A DNA stretch of 39,890 bases from Bacillus renqingensis (GCF_016464375.1 NZ_JADDIU010000018.1:1-39890), one strand, 5' to 3'; shown: positions 23,324-31,971, counted from the first letter of the stretch. Translations and numbers: made by a program. The notes: generated from the letters alone by a model not told the origin.

Positions 23324-23954
23324 GCTCCTTCTCCTCCCTCTTCAATTCCGCTGCAGCAGCGGGATAGGCCTCGGTACTGATCTGCTCTGTTGCCGTCGTA
23401 CTAGCGGAAGGCATCGAAGCAACAGTCCGCAGCTGATCAGGAGCACTTGCCGATGGAACTGTTACAGCTGTGCGACTTCCAGCAACATCAGCAGGTGGCA
23501 CCGCGGCTGTTGTACGCTGTTCACCTTGACTATACGGCGGAACCGCAGCAGTCCGCTGCTCAGGAGCACGTGCCGGTGAAGCCGTTGCGGTAGGCCGCTC
23601 ACTGGCAGCAGGCGGGTCTGCAGCAGATGCGTGCGGCCTTGAACTCAGGAAACGAACTGATTCTGTGACCACCTCTGTCACATAAACCCTTTTGCCCTCC
23701 CTATTATCATAATGGCGCGTCTGCAGCCTTCCCGTGATTCCGATAAGCGCCCCCTTTCGACAATAGTAGCATGTGTTCTCTGCAGCCTTACGCCATAAAG
23801 TGCATTGGACAAAATCCGCGTCAATCTCACCATTATGGTTACGGAAATTGCGATTTACGGCCAGGGTCACCTGTGTCACCGGTGTTCCGTCGATCGTTGT
23901 TTTCAACTCTGGATCCTTCGTCAATCTGCCGACAAGCGTAACTTGATTTATCAA
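23313..23954 (-). CDS. ssbB: SsbB/YwpH-type single-stranded DNA binding protein with a long variable tail
   Basis: The OB fold begins INQVTLVGRLTKDPELK and continues through VTLAVNRNFRN, DFVQCTLWRKAAENT and GRLQTRHYDNREGKRVYVTE, as in SsbB, so I place the start at TTG 23954, 8 bp after AAAGGAG; an ATG at 23990 would add 12 residues. About 213 residues in all, against 113 in B. subtilis SsbB. Residues from about 110 on are an Ala/Pro/Thr/Ser/Glu-rich low-complexity tail with repeated AxxRTAAVPP-like units. It ends EEKELAF, a weak imitation of the DDDLPF tip that recruits partner proteins in SsbA. SsbB coats incoming DNA during competence. One imperfect ComK AT-box (AAAACGGCCTTAT) lies upstream. 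YwpF neighbours it divergently, as in Bacillus. Confidence 0.9.
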   Translation of the reverse strand: MINQVTLVGRLTKDPELKTTIDGTPVTQVTLAVNRNFRNHNGEIDADFVQCTLWRKAAENTCYYCRKGALIGITGRLQTRHYDNREGKRVYVTEVVTESVRFLSSRPHASAADPPAASERPTATASPARAPEQRTAAVPPYSQGEQRTTAAVPPADVAGSRTAVTVPSASAPDQLRTVASMPSASTTATEQISTEAYPAAAAELKREEKELAF

Positions 23955-24145
23955 AGTCTCAACTCCTTTTCCGTTTGATGTTTTCATCATAGCCTTGATG
24001 GCAGACGATTGTAAAACCGAAATAAGGCCGTTTTGCAGAGGTGAATTGACTCGAAAAAGAGCCCTTTTAGGCGGTTTTTGTAAAATTTTGCTGAAAGGTG
24101 TCCGCGAAAAATGATTCTTCTTAGTTCGCTAAAGACTTTTCGACA

Positions 24146-24173
24146 TTTGCATCTGCCAATCATATGCTATAAT
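24146..24173 (+). promoter_or_regulatory. Candidate sigma-A promoter of ywpF
   Basis: TTTGCA (24146-24151), a 16-bp spacer and a perfect TATAAT (24168-24173), 27 bp upstream of the ATG. Confidence 0.5.
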
Positions 24174-24200
24174 TAGGAAAAAGCAAACTGGAGGATACCG

Positions 24201-24629
24201 ATGAAGACGTTTAAGTTGTTCTCGTTGGATGTTTTGGAGGATGATCAATCAGTTGTTGTGCCATTGGTTGATGGTTTGGTGCTGAATAAGGAAGATGACC
24301 AATCCACATGGCTGCTTGAGGCTTACACAGATCTGGAACTTTATGACTATTTTAATGCCATTTTTAAAGAACAGCGTGAAATAATCGTTGAGGCCAAGAT
24401 TACGAAAAAGGAAAATGCTCCTGCCTATTTTCAAACAAAAGTTTGCTCCCTGCTGAAATTTGAACAGCACATCAGCGTCCTTTTAGAGGGACACCTTCGC
24501 CGCAACAAAAGCGATTACTCCGAGCTCTTACTCGATACCCTGCTGCAAAGAGGCCTAGAGGGCCAAGCCTTGCTCGACGAATTCAAAGATAACATGAAAA
24601 GCAAACCAAAGCTTAAAGTGAAGAATTGA
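24201..24629 (+). CDS. ywpF: YwpF-like protein
   Basis: 142 residues, start MKTFKLFSLDVLEDD and a mixed alpha/beta composition, matching the YwpF family by its opening and length as I remember them. The C-terminus is basic (KSKPKLKVKN). No signal peptide or membrane segment. The ATG follows ACTGGAGGATACCG. It is divergent from ssbB, the same neighbourhood as in B. subtilis. Function unknown; YwpF homologues have been linked with growth conditions, not with a reaction. Confidence 0.85.
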   Translation: MKTFKLFSLDVLEDDQSVVVPLVDGLVLNKEDDQSTWLLEAYTDLELYDYFNAIFKEQREIIVEAKITKKENAPAYFQTKVCSLLKFEQHISVLLEGHLRRNKSDYSELLLDTLLQRGLEGQALLDEFKDNMKSKPKLKVKN

Positions 24630-24636
24630 AGCAGAG

Positions 24637-24686
24637 GGCCGGTTCTTTTGCTTCCCAAAAAAGCAAAAGAACCGGCCCCCTATTTT
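24637..24686. terminator. Long bidirectional terminator between ywpF and the lipoprotein gene
   Basis: GGCCGGTTCTTTTGCTT (24637-24653) pairs perfectly with its inverse at 24661-24677 around a 7-nt loop. It lies 7 bp after the ywpF stop and 7 bp past the stop of the convergent lipoprotein gene, with T-rich DNA on each side. Confidence 0.9.
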
Positions 24687-25035
24687 ATTCATCCTTGTTG
24701 TCGCGGTCGTTTCGGTCGATGTCATCCTCGATAATTTCCTCACGCTTCGTGTTGCTGTCCTTCATTGGATCTTTGTCGCTGTCGGTGTTTTTGTCCTCCG
24801 CCGGACTGTAATGGTCATCATTGTTAATCACGTCATTTTGGTCGTTTGGGGTAACATCATTGTTGGTATCGTTTGGAGTCAGGTTATTGTTCCTGTTATG
24901 GTTGTCATCACGATCCCCTTGGTTGTTTACAGTCGGAGGCGGCGGATTTAGGTCATTTTTATTGTTCGTACAGCCCACTAGCAATAGGCCGGAGAGGACA
25001 GAACCCGCGAGCGGGATAAGCCACTTTTTCTTCAC
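24685..25035 (-). CDS. Asn/Asp-rich small lipoprotein
   Basis: 116 residues with a lipoprotein signal peptide (KKKWLIPLAGSVLSGLLLVG before Cys22). The mature part has no fold signature: a proline run, then a low-complexity tract dominated by Asn, Asp, Thr and Lys (for example TPNDTNNDVTPND) ending in an acidic tail. It is probably a disordered, surface-anchored protein. The ATG follows GGAGTTTACC. It is a single gene. No family name can be given; low-complexity lipoproteins of this kind are common in Bacillus. Confidence 0.8.
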   Translation of the reverse strand: MKKKWLIPLAGSVLSGLLLVGCTNNKNDLNPPPPTVNNQGDRDDNHNRNNNLTPNDTNNDVTPNDQNDVINNDDHYSPAEDKNTDSDKDPMKDSNTKREEIIEDDIDRNDRDNKDE

Positions 25036-25198
25036 GATAGGTAAACTCCTTTCAAGTGCTTTTTTCCATTCATAGCTTCCCCATCGGTTGAAAAATATTG
25101 CTGGAACTTTTTCACAAAGGGCTTTCCTGAACGGGCAGGAGCGTAAACGGCTCGAATATCGCCTTATCTGCCATTACCTAAGAAAGGAACGAACGTGC

Positions 25199-25507
25199 AT
25201 GACACCATTTACCGAAAAAGCGATTGACATCATTCATCATATCCCTGCGGGTAAAGTCATGACCTACGGGCAAATCGCCAGGCTTGCCGGGAGCCCACGT
25301 GCTGCCCGCCAGGTTGTCCGCATCCTTCATTCAATGAGCCGGACACACCGCCTCCCCTGGCACCGGGTTGTAAACGCCAAGGGGGAAATTGCGATTCAAG
25401 ATGATCAATCCTATCATGAACAATGGATGTCCTTAGAGGCCGAAGGAGTGGAGGTCGGGCTTCACGGGGTCATCGACTTGCGGAAGTATCAGTGGGATCC
25501 TTCATAA
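25199..25507 (+). CDS. Alkyltransferase-like protein (MGMT-type DNA-binding domain)
   Basis: 102 residues from ATG 25199, with AAAGGA upstream; a longer frame starting at 25088 adds an unlikely N-terminus. It carries the O6-alkylguanine transferase DNA-binding fold: TEKAIDIIHHIPAGKVMTYG, SPRAARQVVRIL (the Arg finger helix), and LPWHRVV, in which the active-site Cys of PCHRV is Trp. This is the signature of the ATL proteins, which bind O6-alkylguanine and hand it to nucleotide excision repair without transferring the alkyl group. The gene is convergent with pbpC and ends before a shared terminator. Confidence 0.9.
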   Translation: MTPFTEKAIDIIHHIPAGKVMTYGQIARLAGSPRAARQVVRILHSMSRTHRLPWHRVVNAKGEIAIQDDQSYHEQWMSLEAEGVEVGLHGVIDLRKYQWDPS

Positions 25508-25567
25508 GGTTACTAGTTAGAGAATAGCCGCGACTGTTCGAGCCAACCGTAAGCGCGTAAATTCCAC

Positions 25568-25603
25568 AAAAAAAATAACACCCGTCCCCAGGTGTTATTT
25601 TTT
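25568..25603. terminator. Bidirectional terminator between the ATL gene and pbpC
   Basis: AAAAAATAACACC and GGTGTTATTTTTT form a perfect stem around CGTCCCCA, with A-run and T-run on the two sides. Confidence 0.9.
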
Positions 25604-25614
25604 CCAAGATAAAT

Positions 25615-27606
25615 TTACTTCCACTTCATAAAGATGTTCTTCACCTTTTTCACCGGTATCGATGAGCCGCCACGTTTCTGGACGTTCTCGACCATCATCG
25701 CAATCATCAGATTCGGCTTGTTCGTATTGTAGCCGATGAACCAGCCATTCTCTGTTCCGGTTTCACCCTGCTTCTGTTTGATTTCCGCCGTACCGGTTTT
25801 TCCAGCAAGGGGGTATCCTTTCATTTCCGCAGCATGGGCCGTCCCGTGGGGATCACTCACCACTTTTCGTAAATCCGCGGCAATCAACGCGGCATGATCC
25901 GTTGACACAACTGCTTCCTTCAATACCTGCCCCTGCTTTTCGTCCGCCAAAAGAATCGGCTTGATCATATTCCCATTGTTCATAAATGGCGTATAGGCGG
26001 CCAGTAAATGTATAATACTCATCTGAATCTGTCCCTGACCATAACCGGAATCGGCAAGCGCAATATCATTCTCAAGCCCGCCAATCTTGGAGGTCTCTAG
26101 TGGATATGGGTACGCCATCTCGCTCTCGAAGCCAAATTTTTTCAAGCCAGCCGAAAAATCAGCTTTTCCCATTTTCAATGCAGCTTGGGCAAAATAAATA
26201 TTATCCGAATATACAAATGCTTTTTCCAAGTTGATGGGGCTGCCAGAGTGAACCCGGGTTACATAGTATTTGCCCCATGATTTATCCTTTTGCCATTTCG
26301 GACCGTTGATATTCACACCTTGATCCGGGTTGATCGCACCGCTGTCAAGTCCAACGGCCGCGGTAATCGGCTTCATGACCGATCCCGGTGCAAACACTTG
26401 GCTGAACCGCGTCAACAGCGGTTTTTGCTTATTGTCCTCTAGCGCCTTCCATTCATCTGAGGAGAAACCGAGCATCGCTTGATTCGGGTCAAACGACGGG
26501 TTCGAGACGAGCGCCAGCGTCTCCCCGGTTACAGGGTTGATCGCGGCTGCTGTTCCCACTTCCTTGCCCATTTCATCAAACAATGCCTGCTGCATATCGG
26601 CATCGATCGTCAGCTTAATATCCTTCCCATCAGCAACAGGCCGCTGGGCAAGTACTTCTTCCGTACCATCCTGTTTCTTTATTGTGATTTTCGTGCCGCT
26701 TGTGCCCTTCAGCTGTTCGTTAAACACCTGCTCAAGCCCGCGAATCCCAATCACGTCGTTGGCCGTATAGCCCTTATCCTTTAATTTTTCCAGCTTATCA
26801 GCGGTGATGGGCCCGACGTAGCCGATGAGCTGGGCTGCCGCCTTGCCGAACGGGTATACCCGCGCCTCGACCTTTCGTGTTTGTACCGGCTCGAGTGCAA
26901 CCAGCTGGGCGACGCGTTCCTTATCGTCCATGGCCACTTTTTTCAGCGGCACAAACATTCCCGGCTTTACCCAGCTTGCGTCAAGCGCTTTCGTAATCTG
27001 TTCCGACGGCATTTTTAACAGCTTGGACAGCGGCTCTAAGACGGAATTGTCCAGCTTTCCGGCGACCACTCCGACTTCGTACACCTGGCCGTTTGCCGCC
27101 AGGCTGTTGCCAAAGCGGTCAAGAATCTCTCCCCGTTTCGCCTGGGTCGTGCTCAAGCTGATTTTGTCACCCTCTTTTAATTTTGGAAAAATAAACCCGG
27201 TATTCCAGTCGACGAACCAGTTCTTCTTATCGTTCCTTTCTTCCTTCTTTAGATTCGCCTTGTAGGTGAACTGAATCGGACCGGCAACGCTATTCATCTT
27301 TGCCGTAAATGAATAGTGGGCCTTTTCGTTTTTCGCCTGTTTATCCTCTTTTGGTTTCTTGAAGTCAATCTTAAGATCTGTGATCTCTAAGTCACTATAG
27401 ATTTTCTGATAGCGGCTCGTAAATTCCTCTTTAGAGATTTTCTCCTTCGCACTATTCGAAAGGTAATCATACATCTTATCAAACTTCTGCTGATTCCATA
27501 AATTTATGTACTCCGCAAACCGATCCTGCGGCGCCGGCTCCTTGCTGCACCCAGCAATCACCAAAACCAACACCACCGAAAGCAGCACCCCAACATACTT
27601 CCTCAC
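25615..27606 (-). CDS. pbpC: Penicillin-binding protein 3 (class B transpeptidase, lipoprotein-like N-terminus)
   Basis: 663 residues from GTG 27606, which lies 7 bp after AAAGGAGGG; upstream in-frame ATGs lack such a site. The N-terminus has a hydrophobic stretch ending VLVIAGC, a lipobox with Cys20. An NTF2-like MecA_N domain follows (about 25-150), then the PBP dimerisation domain (KRGEILDRFGNSLAANG near 190-205), then the transpeptidase with APGSVMK (Ser409 nucleophile), YSDN, and KTGT (Lys603). Length and order match B. subtilis PBP3 and staphylococcal PBP2a relatives, enzymes that crosslink peptidoglycan on the outer face; low beta-lactam affinity is known for this group but cannot be read from sequence. 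A truncated interspersed repeat lies 47 bp upstream. Confidence 0.95.
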   Translation of the reverse strand: MRKYVGVLLSVVLVLVIAGCSKEPAPQDRFAEYINLWNQQKFDKMYDYLSNSAKEKISKEEFTSRYQKIYSDLEITDLKIDFKKPKEDKQAKNEKAHYSFTAKMNSVAGPIQFTYKANLKKEERNDKKNWFVDWNTGFIFPKLKEGDKISLSTTQAKRGEILDRFGNSLAANGQVYEVGVVAGKLDNSVLEPLSKLLKMPSEQITKALDASWVKPGMFVPLKKVAMDDKERVAQLVALEPVQTRKVEARVYPFGKAAAQLIGYVGPITADKLEKLKDKGYTANDVIGIRGLEQVFNEQLKGTSGTKITIKKQDGTEEVLAQRPVADGKDIKLTIDADMQQALFDEMGKEVGTAAAINPVTGETLALVSNPSFDPNQAMLGFSSDEWKALEDNKQKPLLTRFSQVFAPGSVMKPITAAVGLDSGAINPDQGVNINGPKWQKDKSWGKYYVTRVHSGSPINLEKAFVYSDNIYFAQAALKMGKADFSAGLKKFGFESEMAYPYPLETSKIGGLENDIALADSGYGQGQIQMSIIHLLAAYTPFMNNGNMIKPILLADEKQGQVLKEAVVSTDHAALIAADLRKVVSDPHGTAHAAEMKGYPLAGKTGTAEIKQKQGETGTENGWFIGYNTNKPNLMIAMMVENVQKRGGSSIPVKKVKNIFMKWK

Positions 27607-27652
27607 GTCTAAACCCTCCTTTGCCTTTACCCCCATTTTATCATAAATGATT

Positions 27653-27681
27653 GGTGCCAGGCACCATGTGAAAACTTCACA
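27653..27681. repeat. Partial copy of the GTGCCAGGCACC element in the pbpC leader
   Basis: GGTGCCAGGCACC followed by ATGTGAAAACTTCACA: the left arm and the inner hairpin are present, the right arm is missing. It lies about 47 bp upstream of the pbpC start codon. Confidence 0.7.
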
Positions 27682-27696
27682 AACTTTTAAAGGACA

Positions 27697-27724
27697 CAAA
27701 AAAAAGAGGAAAGTTGTTTTCCCC
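27697..27724 (-). terminator. Terminator of spoIIQ
   Basis: On the minus strand GGGGAAA pairs with TTTCCTC (one G-U) around ACAAC, followed by TTTTTTTTG, about 45 bp after the spoIIQ stop. Confidence 0.55.
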
Positions 27725-27770
27725 TTCCCCTTTGTTGGTGATTGCATTTATTCCAAGTTATTAACTTGAA

Positions 27771-28724
27771 TTATGAGTTTGTGTTTTCTGTTGAGTTTAA
27801 AGATTCGTTATTGTCTGAGGATGGTTTGTCATCAGTAGGCTGATCCTCACTGGCAGGTTGATCCTTATCTGTCGACTTTTCGACATCCGTAGATTTGCTG
27901 CCTTCAGTTGAATCAGTTGACTCGCCCTTTTCAGTTGACTTATTATCATCTTCAGATTTTATTGAATCTTCCATTTTTGGCTGTTCTTTTTTGAAATTTG
28001 GCGTCTCCATTGACTTTTTCTCGTTTGAAACCTTTTCTTCTTCTAAAGCACTTACAGGTTTGTCAAAAAATTTCGTTGGGTTTACCGCTACGCCATTTTT
28101 GCGAATTTCAAAGTGGACATGTGTGCCAGCCTTCTCATTAAACTGGCTTTGTCCAGCCTTAGCAAGAACATCGCCTTGCTTTACTTCATCGCCTTCTTTG
28201 ACTTTAATATCTTGAACGGATTGATATTGTGTTACAATACCATTGGCATGTTCAATTTCAATCACATTCCCAAGAACGGCATCTTCATTATCGACACGAG
28301 TGACAGTCCCACTTAATGATGCGGTTACATCAAATGTTTTTCCATCATCCATCGTGATATCGATACCGGTATTCGGCGAATAAGTATTGTTATAAAAGAC
28401 GAGCGCGGATTCCTGATCTTCTTCCTTGGCATTAAAATCATAGAATTGAGTTTTAATCTTAGCAGACTCAAGCTTCGCAACCGGCATTTTAAAGTTTTCC
28501 AATCCTTTGTTGACTTCGACAGCAGGCGGGTTCTTTTTACCGGTCAAATCAGTAGACTTGTAATTATACTTGTCTGTATTATTTGCCGCGGATTGATACC
28601 AAAGAACTCCGGTTAAAATGATGGCTGCACTTGCGATATAAATGGCTGGAAACACCCAACGCTTTTTGAAAAAGCGTTTTACTTTTGAACCTTGAGAAGA
28701 TCGTTTGTTTTCTTCCTCTCTCAT
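27771..28724 (-). CDS. spoIIQ: SpoIIQ, forespore engulfment protein
   Basis: 317 residues from ATG 28724 (MREEENKRSS), 6 bp after GAGGTG; the ATG at 28730 abuts that site. A basic cytoplasmic tail, then one membrane helix (VFPAIYIASAAIILTGVLWY), then a degenerate LytM/M23 domain (about 115-235) and an acidic Ser/Thr/Lys/Glu-rich tail. SpoIIQ sits in the forespore membrane and zips to SpoIIIAH of the mother cell during engulfment, forming part of the feeding channel. The HVHFEI motif is kept, but the first zinc ligand position reads YSPNTGIDI with no His, as in B. subtilis SpoIIQ, so peptidase activity is not expected. The tail is longer than usual and repetitive. Confidence 0.95.
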   Translation of the reverse strand: MREEENKRSSQGSKVKRFFKKRWVFPAIYIASAAIILTGVLWYQSAANNTDKYNYKSTDLTGKKNPPAVEVNKGLENFKMPVAKLESAKIKTQFYDFNAKEEDQESALVFYNNTYSPNTGIDITMDDGKTFDVTASLSGTVTRVDNEDAVLGNVIEIEHANGIVTQYQSVQDIKVKEGDEVKQGDVLAKAGQSQFNEKAGTHVHFEIRKNGVAVNPTKFFDKPVSALEEEKVSNEKKSMETPNFKKEQPKMEDSIKSEDDNKSTEKGESTDSTEGSKSTDVEKSTDKDQPASEDQPTDDKPSSDNNESLNSTENTNS

Positions 28725-28792
28725 TTTCATCACCTCAGCAATCATTCTGAACAGATAAGTAGAATTATATACATGTGGCTTTAAAAATTTTT

Positions 28793-28822
28793 TATTTTTT
28801 ATCAGAGCTGAGGGTTTTATGC
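28793..28822 (-). promoter_or_regulatory. Candidate sigma-F promoter of spoIIQ
   Basis: On the minus strand GCATA (28818-28822) is followed after 15 bp by ATAAAAAATA (28793-28802), which fits the last eight positions of GGNRANAMTR but lacks the two G residues. SpoIIQ is known to be sigma-F dependent. The DNA is AT-rich, so the match is only suggestive. Confidence 0.3.
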
Positions 28823-28863
28823 ATGCTTTTTGAAAAAACAATTCCAGTTAGGAGGAATCGTTC

Positions 28864-29292
28864 ATGAAACATAGTTTAAAATGGGGGCTGCGAATTTTGC
28901 CTATCCTCTATATGGCAGCAATTTGGATCCAATCAAGCCTGCCGTCGGATCAGTTTGTCAAGCTGCCCGATTCAGAACTTGATCGTACCATTAAGGAATC
29001 ATTGCATTTAATCGAGTTCGCGATTTTGTATGTCCTGCTCGTGCTGGCATTTTTAACAAGGCAGCGCCGTTTCACTCCCACCCTGAATGTGATCTGCGCC
29101 TTGTTCGCCGCCCTTTACGGCATCAGCGACGAAATCCACCAGTCGTTCTATCCGTACCGCTCTGCATCATTATTTGACATCGTAAAGGACTTTATTGGCA
29201 TCGCTGTCAGTTTTTATTTCATCCGCACGGCGCTGTTTGGTGGGAAGTTCGTACGGCTAAAGAAGGCGCTCGGCCGGCTGAGAGGATTGTGA
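28864..29292 (+). CDS. VanZ-family membrane protein
   Basis: 142 residues with four membrane helices. The helix pattern and the motifs IQSSLPS near the first helix, HLIEFAILYVLL, and SDEIHQSFYPYRSASLFDIV (key residues D-E-x-HQ and R-x2-S-x2-D) are those of the VanZ-like family, named after a teicoplanin-resistance protein, but most members are of unknown function. The ATG follows AGGAGGAATCGTTC. The gene is divergent from spoIIQ and ends in a terminator. Confidence 0.85.
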   Translation: MKHSLKWGLRILPILYMAAIWIQSSLPSDQFVKLPDSELDRTIKESLHLIEFAILYVLLVLAFLTRQRRFTPTLNVICALFAALYGISDEIHQSFYPYRSASLFDIVKDFIGIAVSFYFIRTALFGGKFVRLKKALGRLRGL

Positions 29293-29302
29293 TGCATGCC
29301 AA

Positions 29303-29326
29303 AAAGCCAGGTTTCGCCTGGCTTTA
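29303..29326 (+). terminator. Terminator of the VanZ-like gene
   Basis: AAAGCCAGG and CCTGGCTTT form a 9-bp stem around TTTCG, 11 bp after the stop codon. The A-rich left flank also permits action on spoIID transcripts from the minus strand. Confidence 0.8.
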
Positions 29327-29353
29327 AGTAACTTATCATTTATTTATCCGAGC

Positions 29354-30409
29354 CTATTTCTTCGCCGTAAACGTTGCTAGCATGTTTTCAGCTGATGTGA
29401 TTTGGACTCCTGTATAGTAATGCTTTACAATATCTTTATAGTTTTTACCTTGTTCAGCCATTCCATTGGCACCATATTGGCTCATCCCTACGCCATGGCC
29501 GAAGCCTTTGGTCGTAATGACGATGTTATTGCCTTTCCGCTCCCAGGCAAAGTCAGTCGAGCGCAGGTCCAGTTTTGTACGGATATCCTTGCCGGAAAGA
29601 ATTTTTCCGTTAAAATTCACCTTTGCCACCCGCTTCCCTTTCGTCCGGGCGGTAATTTTTCCAATTGTCTTTCCCGAGCCAATCTTAACACCAAGACGGG
29701 CTTCAAACTCTTTAACCGAAAACTCCTTTTTAAAGATGAACTTCTCAGTATTTTTATCCCAAGGGCTCGAGACGCTTCGCAAATAAGGAATGGCACCCGG
29801 CCAGTAGTCCTCGGAATTTTCCGTATAGCCGTTGCTTGTCGAGAAAAACAAGGCATCGATCGGCTTATTCTTATAGGTTAAAATTTGTCCGCTCGTTGCC
29901 CGGACTGCCGCTATTACCTTTTTCTTTTTCCAGGCATAGTCCTTTCCCCAATCCCTTCGCTGCTCGGCATCATTTTTATATACTTGATGAATGGTTGTAT
30001 CGGTAACCAGGGCGCCTTTAGGCACACCTAGTTTATCTTTGCTCGTCAGGCGGTTCACAATATAAGTTCTAGCCGCCAGTGCCTGGGCCTTAAGGGCCTC
30101 TTCGTTAAAATCAGCCGGCATTTCTGCGGCCACAACACCCACGAGATAGTCTTCCAGCTGGACCTTTTCAATTTTCGATTTCGTTGAGCGGAATACAGCC
30201 ACTTCTAGTGCTGCATCCTTTGGAGAGGAATTGGCCGTTTTACTGGCAGTGTTCTGAGCCTTCGTTTGCGTCTTAGCCTTCGTGAATTCCTCAACCAATT
30301 TACCGCTCGCCTTCCCATCAGAAAACGGCAGCACAAGCACTGCGGGGATAACTAAAGTCAAGGCAAAGAGAATTGATGCGAGTACGAAGAATGGTTTGAA
30401 TTTATTCAT
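29354..30409 (-). CDS. spoIID: SpoIID, engulfment lytic transglycosylase
   Basis: 351 residues from ATG 30409, after GGAGG. One N-terminal membrane helix (FFVLASILFALTLVIPAVLV), a Lys/Thr/Ala-rich linker, then the SpoIID/LytB domain: VVAAEMPADF with the catalytic Glu96 equivalent, ALAARTYIV, a YTENSEDYWPG segment and the C-terminal GFGHGVGMSQYGANGMA motif. SpoIID cleaves glycan strands denuded by SpoIIP and drives membrane migration during engulfment. It is read separately from murA, which ends 250 bp upstream. Confidence 0.96.
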   Translation of the reverse strand: MNKFKPFFVLASILFALTLVIPAVLVLPFSDGKASGKLVEEFTKAKTQTKAQNTASKTANSSPKDAALEVAVFRSTKSKIEKVQLEDYLVGVVAAEMPADFNEEALKAQALAARTYIVNRLTSKDKLGVPKGALVTDTTIHQVYKNDAEQRRDWGKDYAWKKKKVIAAVRATSGQILTYKNKPIDALFFSTSNGYTENSEDYWPGAIPYLRSVSSPWDKNTEKFIFKKEFSVKEFEARLGVKIGSGKTIGKITARTKGKRVAKVNFNGKILSGKDIRTKLDLRSTDFAWERKGNNIVITTKGFGHGVGMSQYGANGMAEQGKNYKDIVKHYYTGVQITSAENMLATFTAKK

Positions 30410-30513
30410 GAATGTGCCTCCAGATAGTAAATTCGCAGCCGGCGCCATTGCACGGATGCGTCTCATTACAACATATGGAGGAGGACAAGCATTTATTACA
30501 AATTTTTGAGGAC

Positions 30514-30597
30514 GTGGTGCCAGGCACCATGAAAAGCGGAAGCGCCTAGGCGCTGCAGCTAGACCATGTGAAAAATTCACATGGTGCCTGGCACCAC
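30514..30597. repeat. GTGCCAGGCACC hairpin interrupted by a 32-bp repeat fragment with a CCATG duplication
   Basis: The left arm GTGGTGCCAGGCACCATG (30514-30531) and the right half ending GGTGCCTGGCACCAC (to 30597) are arms of one inverted repeat like that at 19849-19891. Between them lies 30532-30563, flanked by CCATG on each side (30527-30531 and 30564-30568). The insert starts AAAAGCGGAAGCGCC and ends GGCGCTGCAGCTAGA, the two ends of the longer element at 20025-20187 joined directly. This is a nested insertion of one repeat family into another. Confidence 0.8.
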
Positions 30598-30604
30598 ACC
30601 ACAA

Positions 30605-30640
30605 AATAAAAACAGGACCCGTTTGGTTCCAGGTCCTGTT
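30605..30640 (-). terminator. Terminator of murAA
   Basis: AACAGGACC and GGTCCTGTT (30611-30619 and 30632-30640) form a 9-bp stem. On the minus strand TTTTTATTTTG follows it. It starts about 20 bp after the murAA stop at 30661. Confidence 0.85.
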
Positions 30641-30660
30641 GCTTTGGTTGTTTTTCGTTT

Positions 30661-31971
30661 TCATGCATTTAGATCGGTGACGTATTTCTGGAATTCGACG
30701 AAGGTTTCTTCTGCTTCATTTACACGTTCGATGTCTGCACCTAGCGCGGCTAGTTTTTGGTGGAAATTGACGTATCCACGGTCTAGGTGTTTTAGTTCGG
30801 TTACACGTGTTACACCATCAGCAACAAGGCCTGTTAGAATCAAGGCAGCTGCTGCCCGAAGGTCGGTTGCTGACACTTCTGCACCCTGTAAATTGGAAGG
30901 ACCATTTAAGATAACCGAACGGCCTTCAATTTTAATATCGGCGTTCATTCGGCGGAATTCCTCCACATGCATAAAGCGATTCTCGAATACCGTTTCTGTA
31001 ATCATAGAAGTTCCATCCGCCCGAAGCAATAAAGCCATCATCTGCGATTGCATATCGGTCGGAAAGCCCGGATGCGGCATGGTTTTAATATCAACAGCCT
31101 TCAAGTGCTCAGGACCGATGACACGGATGCCTTCCTCTTCCTCAATAACAATAACACCCATTTCCTCCATCTTGGCTATAAGGGAAGAAATGTGTTCTGG
31201 AACTGCCCCTTTGACAAGGACATTTCCGCCGGTAATCGCAGCGGCTACCATAAAGGTACCTGCCTCGATTCGATCTGGAATAATGGTATGGTCAGCGCCA
31301 AACAATACATCTACGCCTTCGATTTTCAAAGTACCGGTACCAGCACCTTTGACCCGGGCACCCATTTTATTTAAAAAATTGGCTAAATCGACAATCTCCG
31401 GTTCTTTTGCGACGTTTTCAATAATGGTCGTACCTTCTGCAAGCGTCGCCGCCATCATGATGTTTTCGGTTGCCCCAACACTTGGGAAGTCCAAATAAAT
31501 CTTTGCTCCCCGTAAGCGGCCATCTACCTCCGCTTCAATAAAGCCATTACCCACTTTCACTTTGGCGCCCATGGCTTCAAAACCCTTAAGATGCTGGTCA
31601 ATCGGCCGGGATCCGATCGCACAGCCTCCAGGCAAGGCAACGCGGGCACAACCATTTCGTGCCAATAATGATCCCATAACCAGGACAGATGCGCGCATTT
31701 TTCGAACGTATTCGAACGGCGCCTCCTCTTTCAACACTCTGGATGCATCAACCACAACCATATTATGATCAAAACTAACTTCTGCATTTAAGTTCCGTAA
31801 CACTTCGTTAATTGTGTATACATCGGAGAGTGTAGGTACATCACGTATTACACTTTTTCCATCACTTGCTAATAATGTTGCAGCGATAACAGGCAGGACG
31901 GCATTTTTTGCACCTTCAACTTTTACCGTTCCATGAAGCCTTTGTCCGCCGCGGACGATGATCTTTTCCAA
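30661..31971 (-). CDS. murAA: UDP-N-acetylglucosamine 1-carboxyvinyltransferase
   Basis: 436 residues, the usual length. MurA transfers enolpyruvate from PEP to UDP-GlcNAc, the first committed step of peptidoglycan synthesis in the cytoplasm. The catalytic Cys117 in [11 protein letters not shown] is present, so fosfomycin sensitivity is expected on that point. Other family marks are [12 protein letters not shown] with the conserved Lys22-Asn23, [13 protein letters not shown], and PGFPTDMQ with the conserved Asp. The ATG follows AGGGGAATACTC. ywmB lies 32 bp upstream in the same direction and probably in one transcript; this spoIID-murAA-ywmB-ywzB order is the one of Bacillus, which identifies it as the MurAA paralogue. 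Confidence 0.97.
   Translation of the reverse strand: MEKIIVRGGQRLHGTVKVEGAKNAVLPVIAATLLASDGKSVIRDVPTLSDVYTINEVLRNLNAEVSFDHNMVVVDASRVLKEEAPFEYVRKMRASVLVMGSLLARNGCARVALPGGCAIGSRPIDQHLKGFEAMGAKVKVGNGFIEAEVDGRLRGAKIYLDFPSVGATENIMMAATLAEGTTIIENVAKEPEIVDLANFLNKMGARVKGAGTGTLKIEGVDVLFGADHTIIPDRIEAGTFMVAAAITGGNVLVKGAVPEHISSLIAKMEEMGVIVIEEEEGIRVIGPEHLKAVDIKTMPHPGFPTDMQSQMMALLLRADGTSMITETVFENRFMHVEEFRRMNADIKIEGRSVILNGPSNLQGAEVSATDLRAAAALILTGLVADGVTRVTELKHLDRGYVNFHQKLAALGADIERVNEAEETFVEFQKYVTDLNA

Noticed and set aside
25088..25198. N-terminal extension of the alkyltransferase-like protein
   Set aside because: The family starts at the MTPFTEKAI segment and the ATG at 25199 has a ribosome binding site; the extension has neither.
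30581..31498. 305-codon plus-strand frame opposite murAA
   Set aside because: MurAA is certain on the minus strand; the frame is a long antisense shadow and begins in an interspersed repeat.
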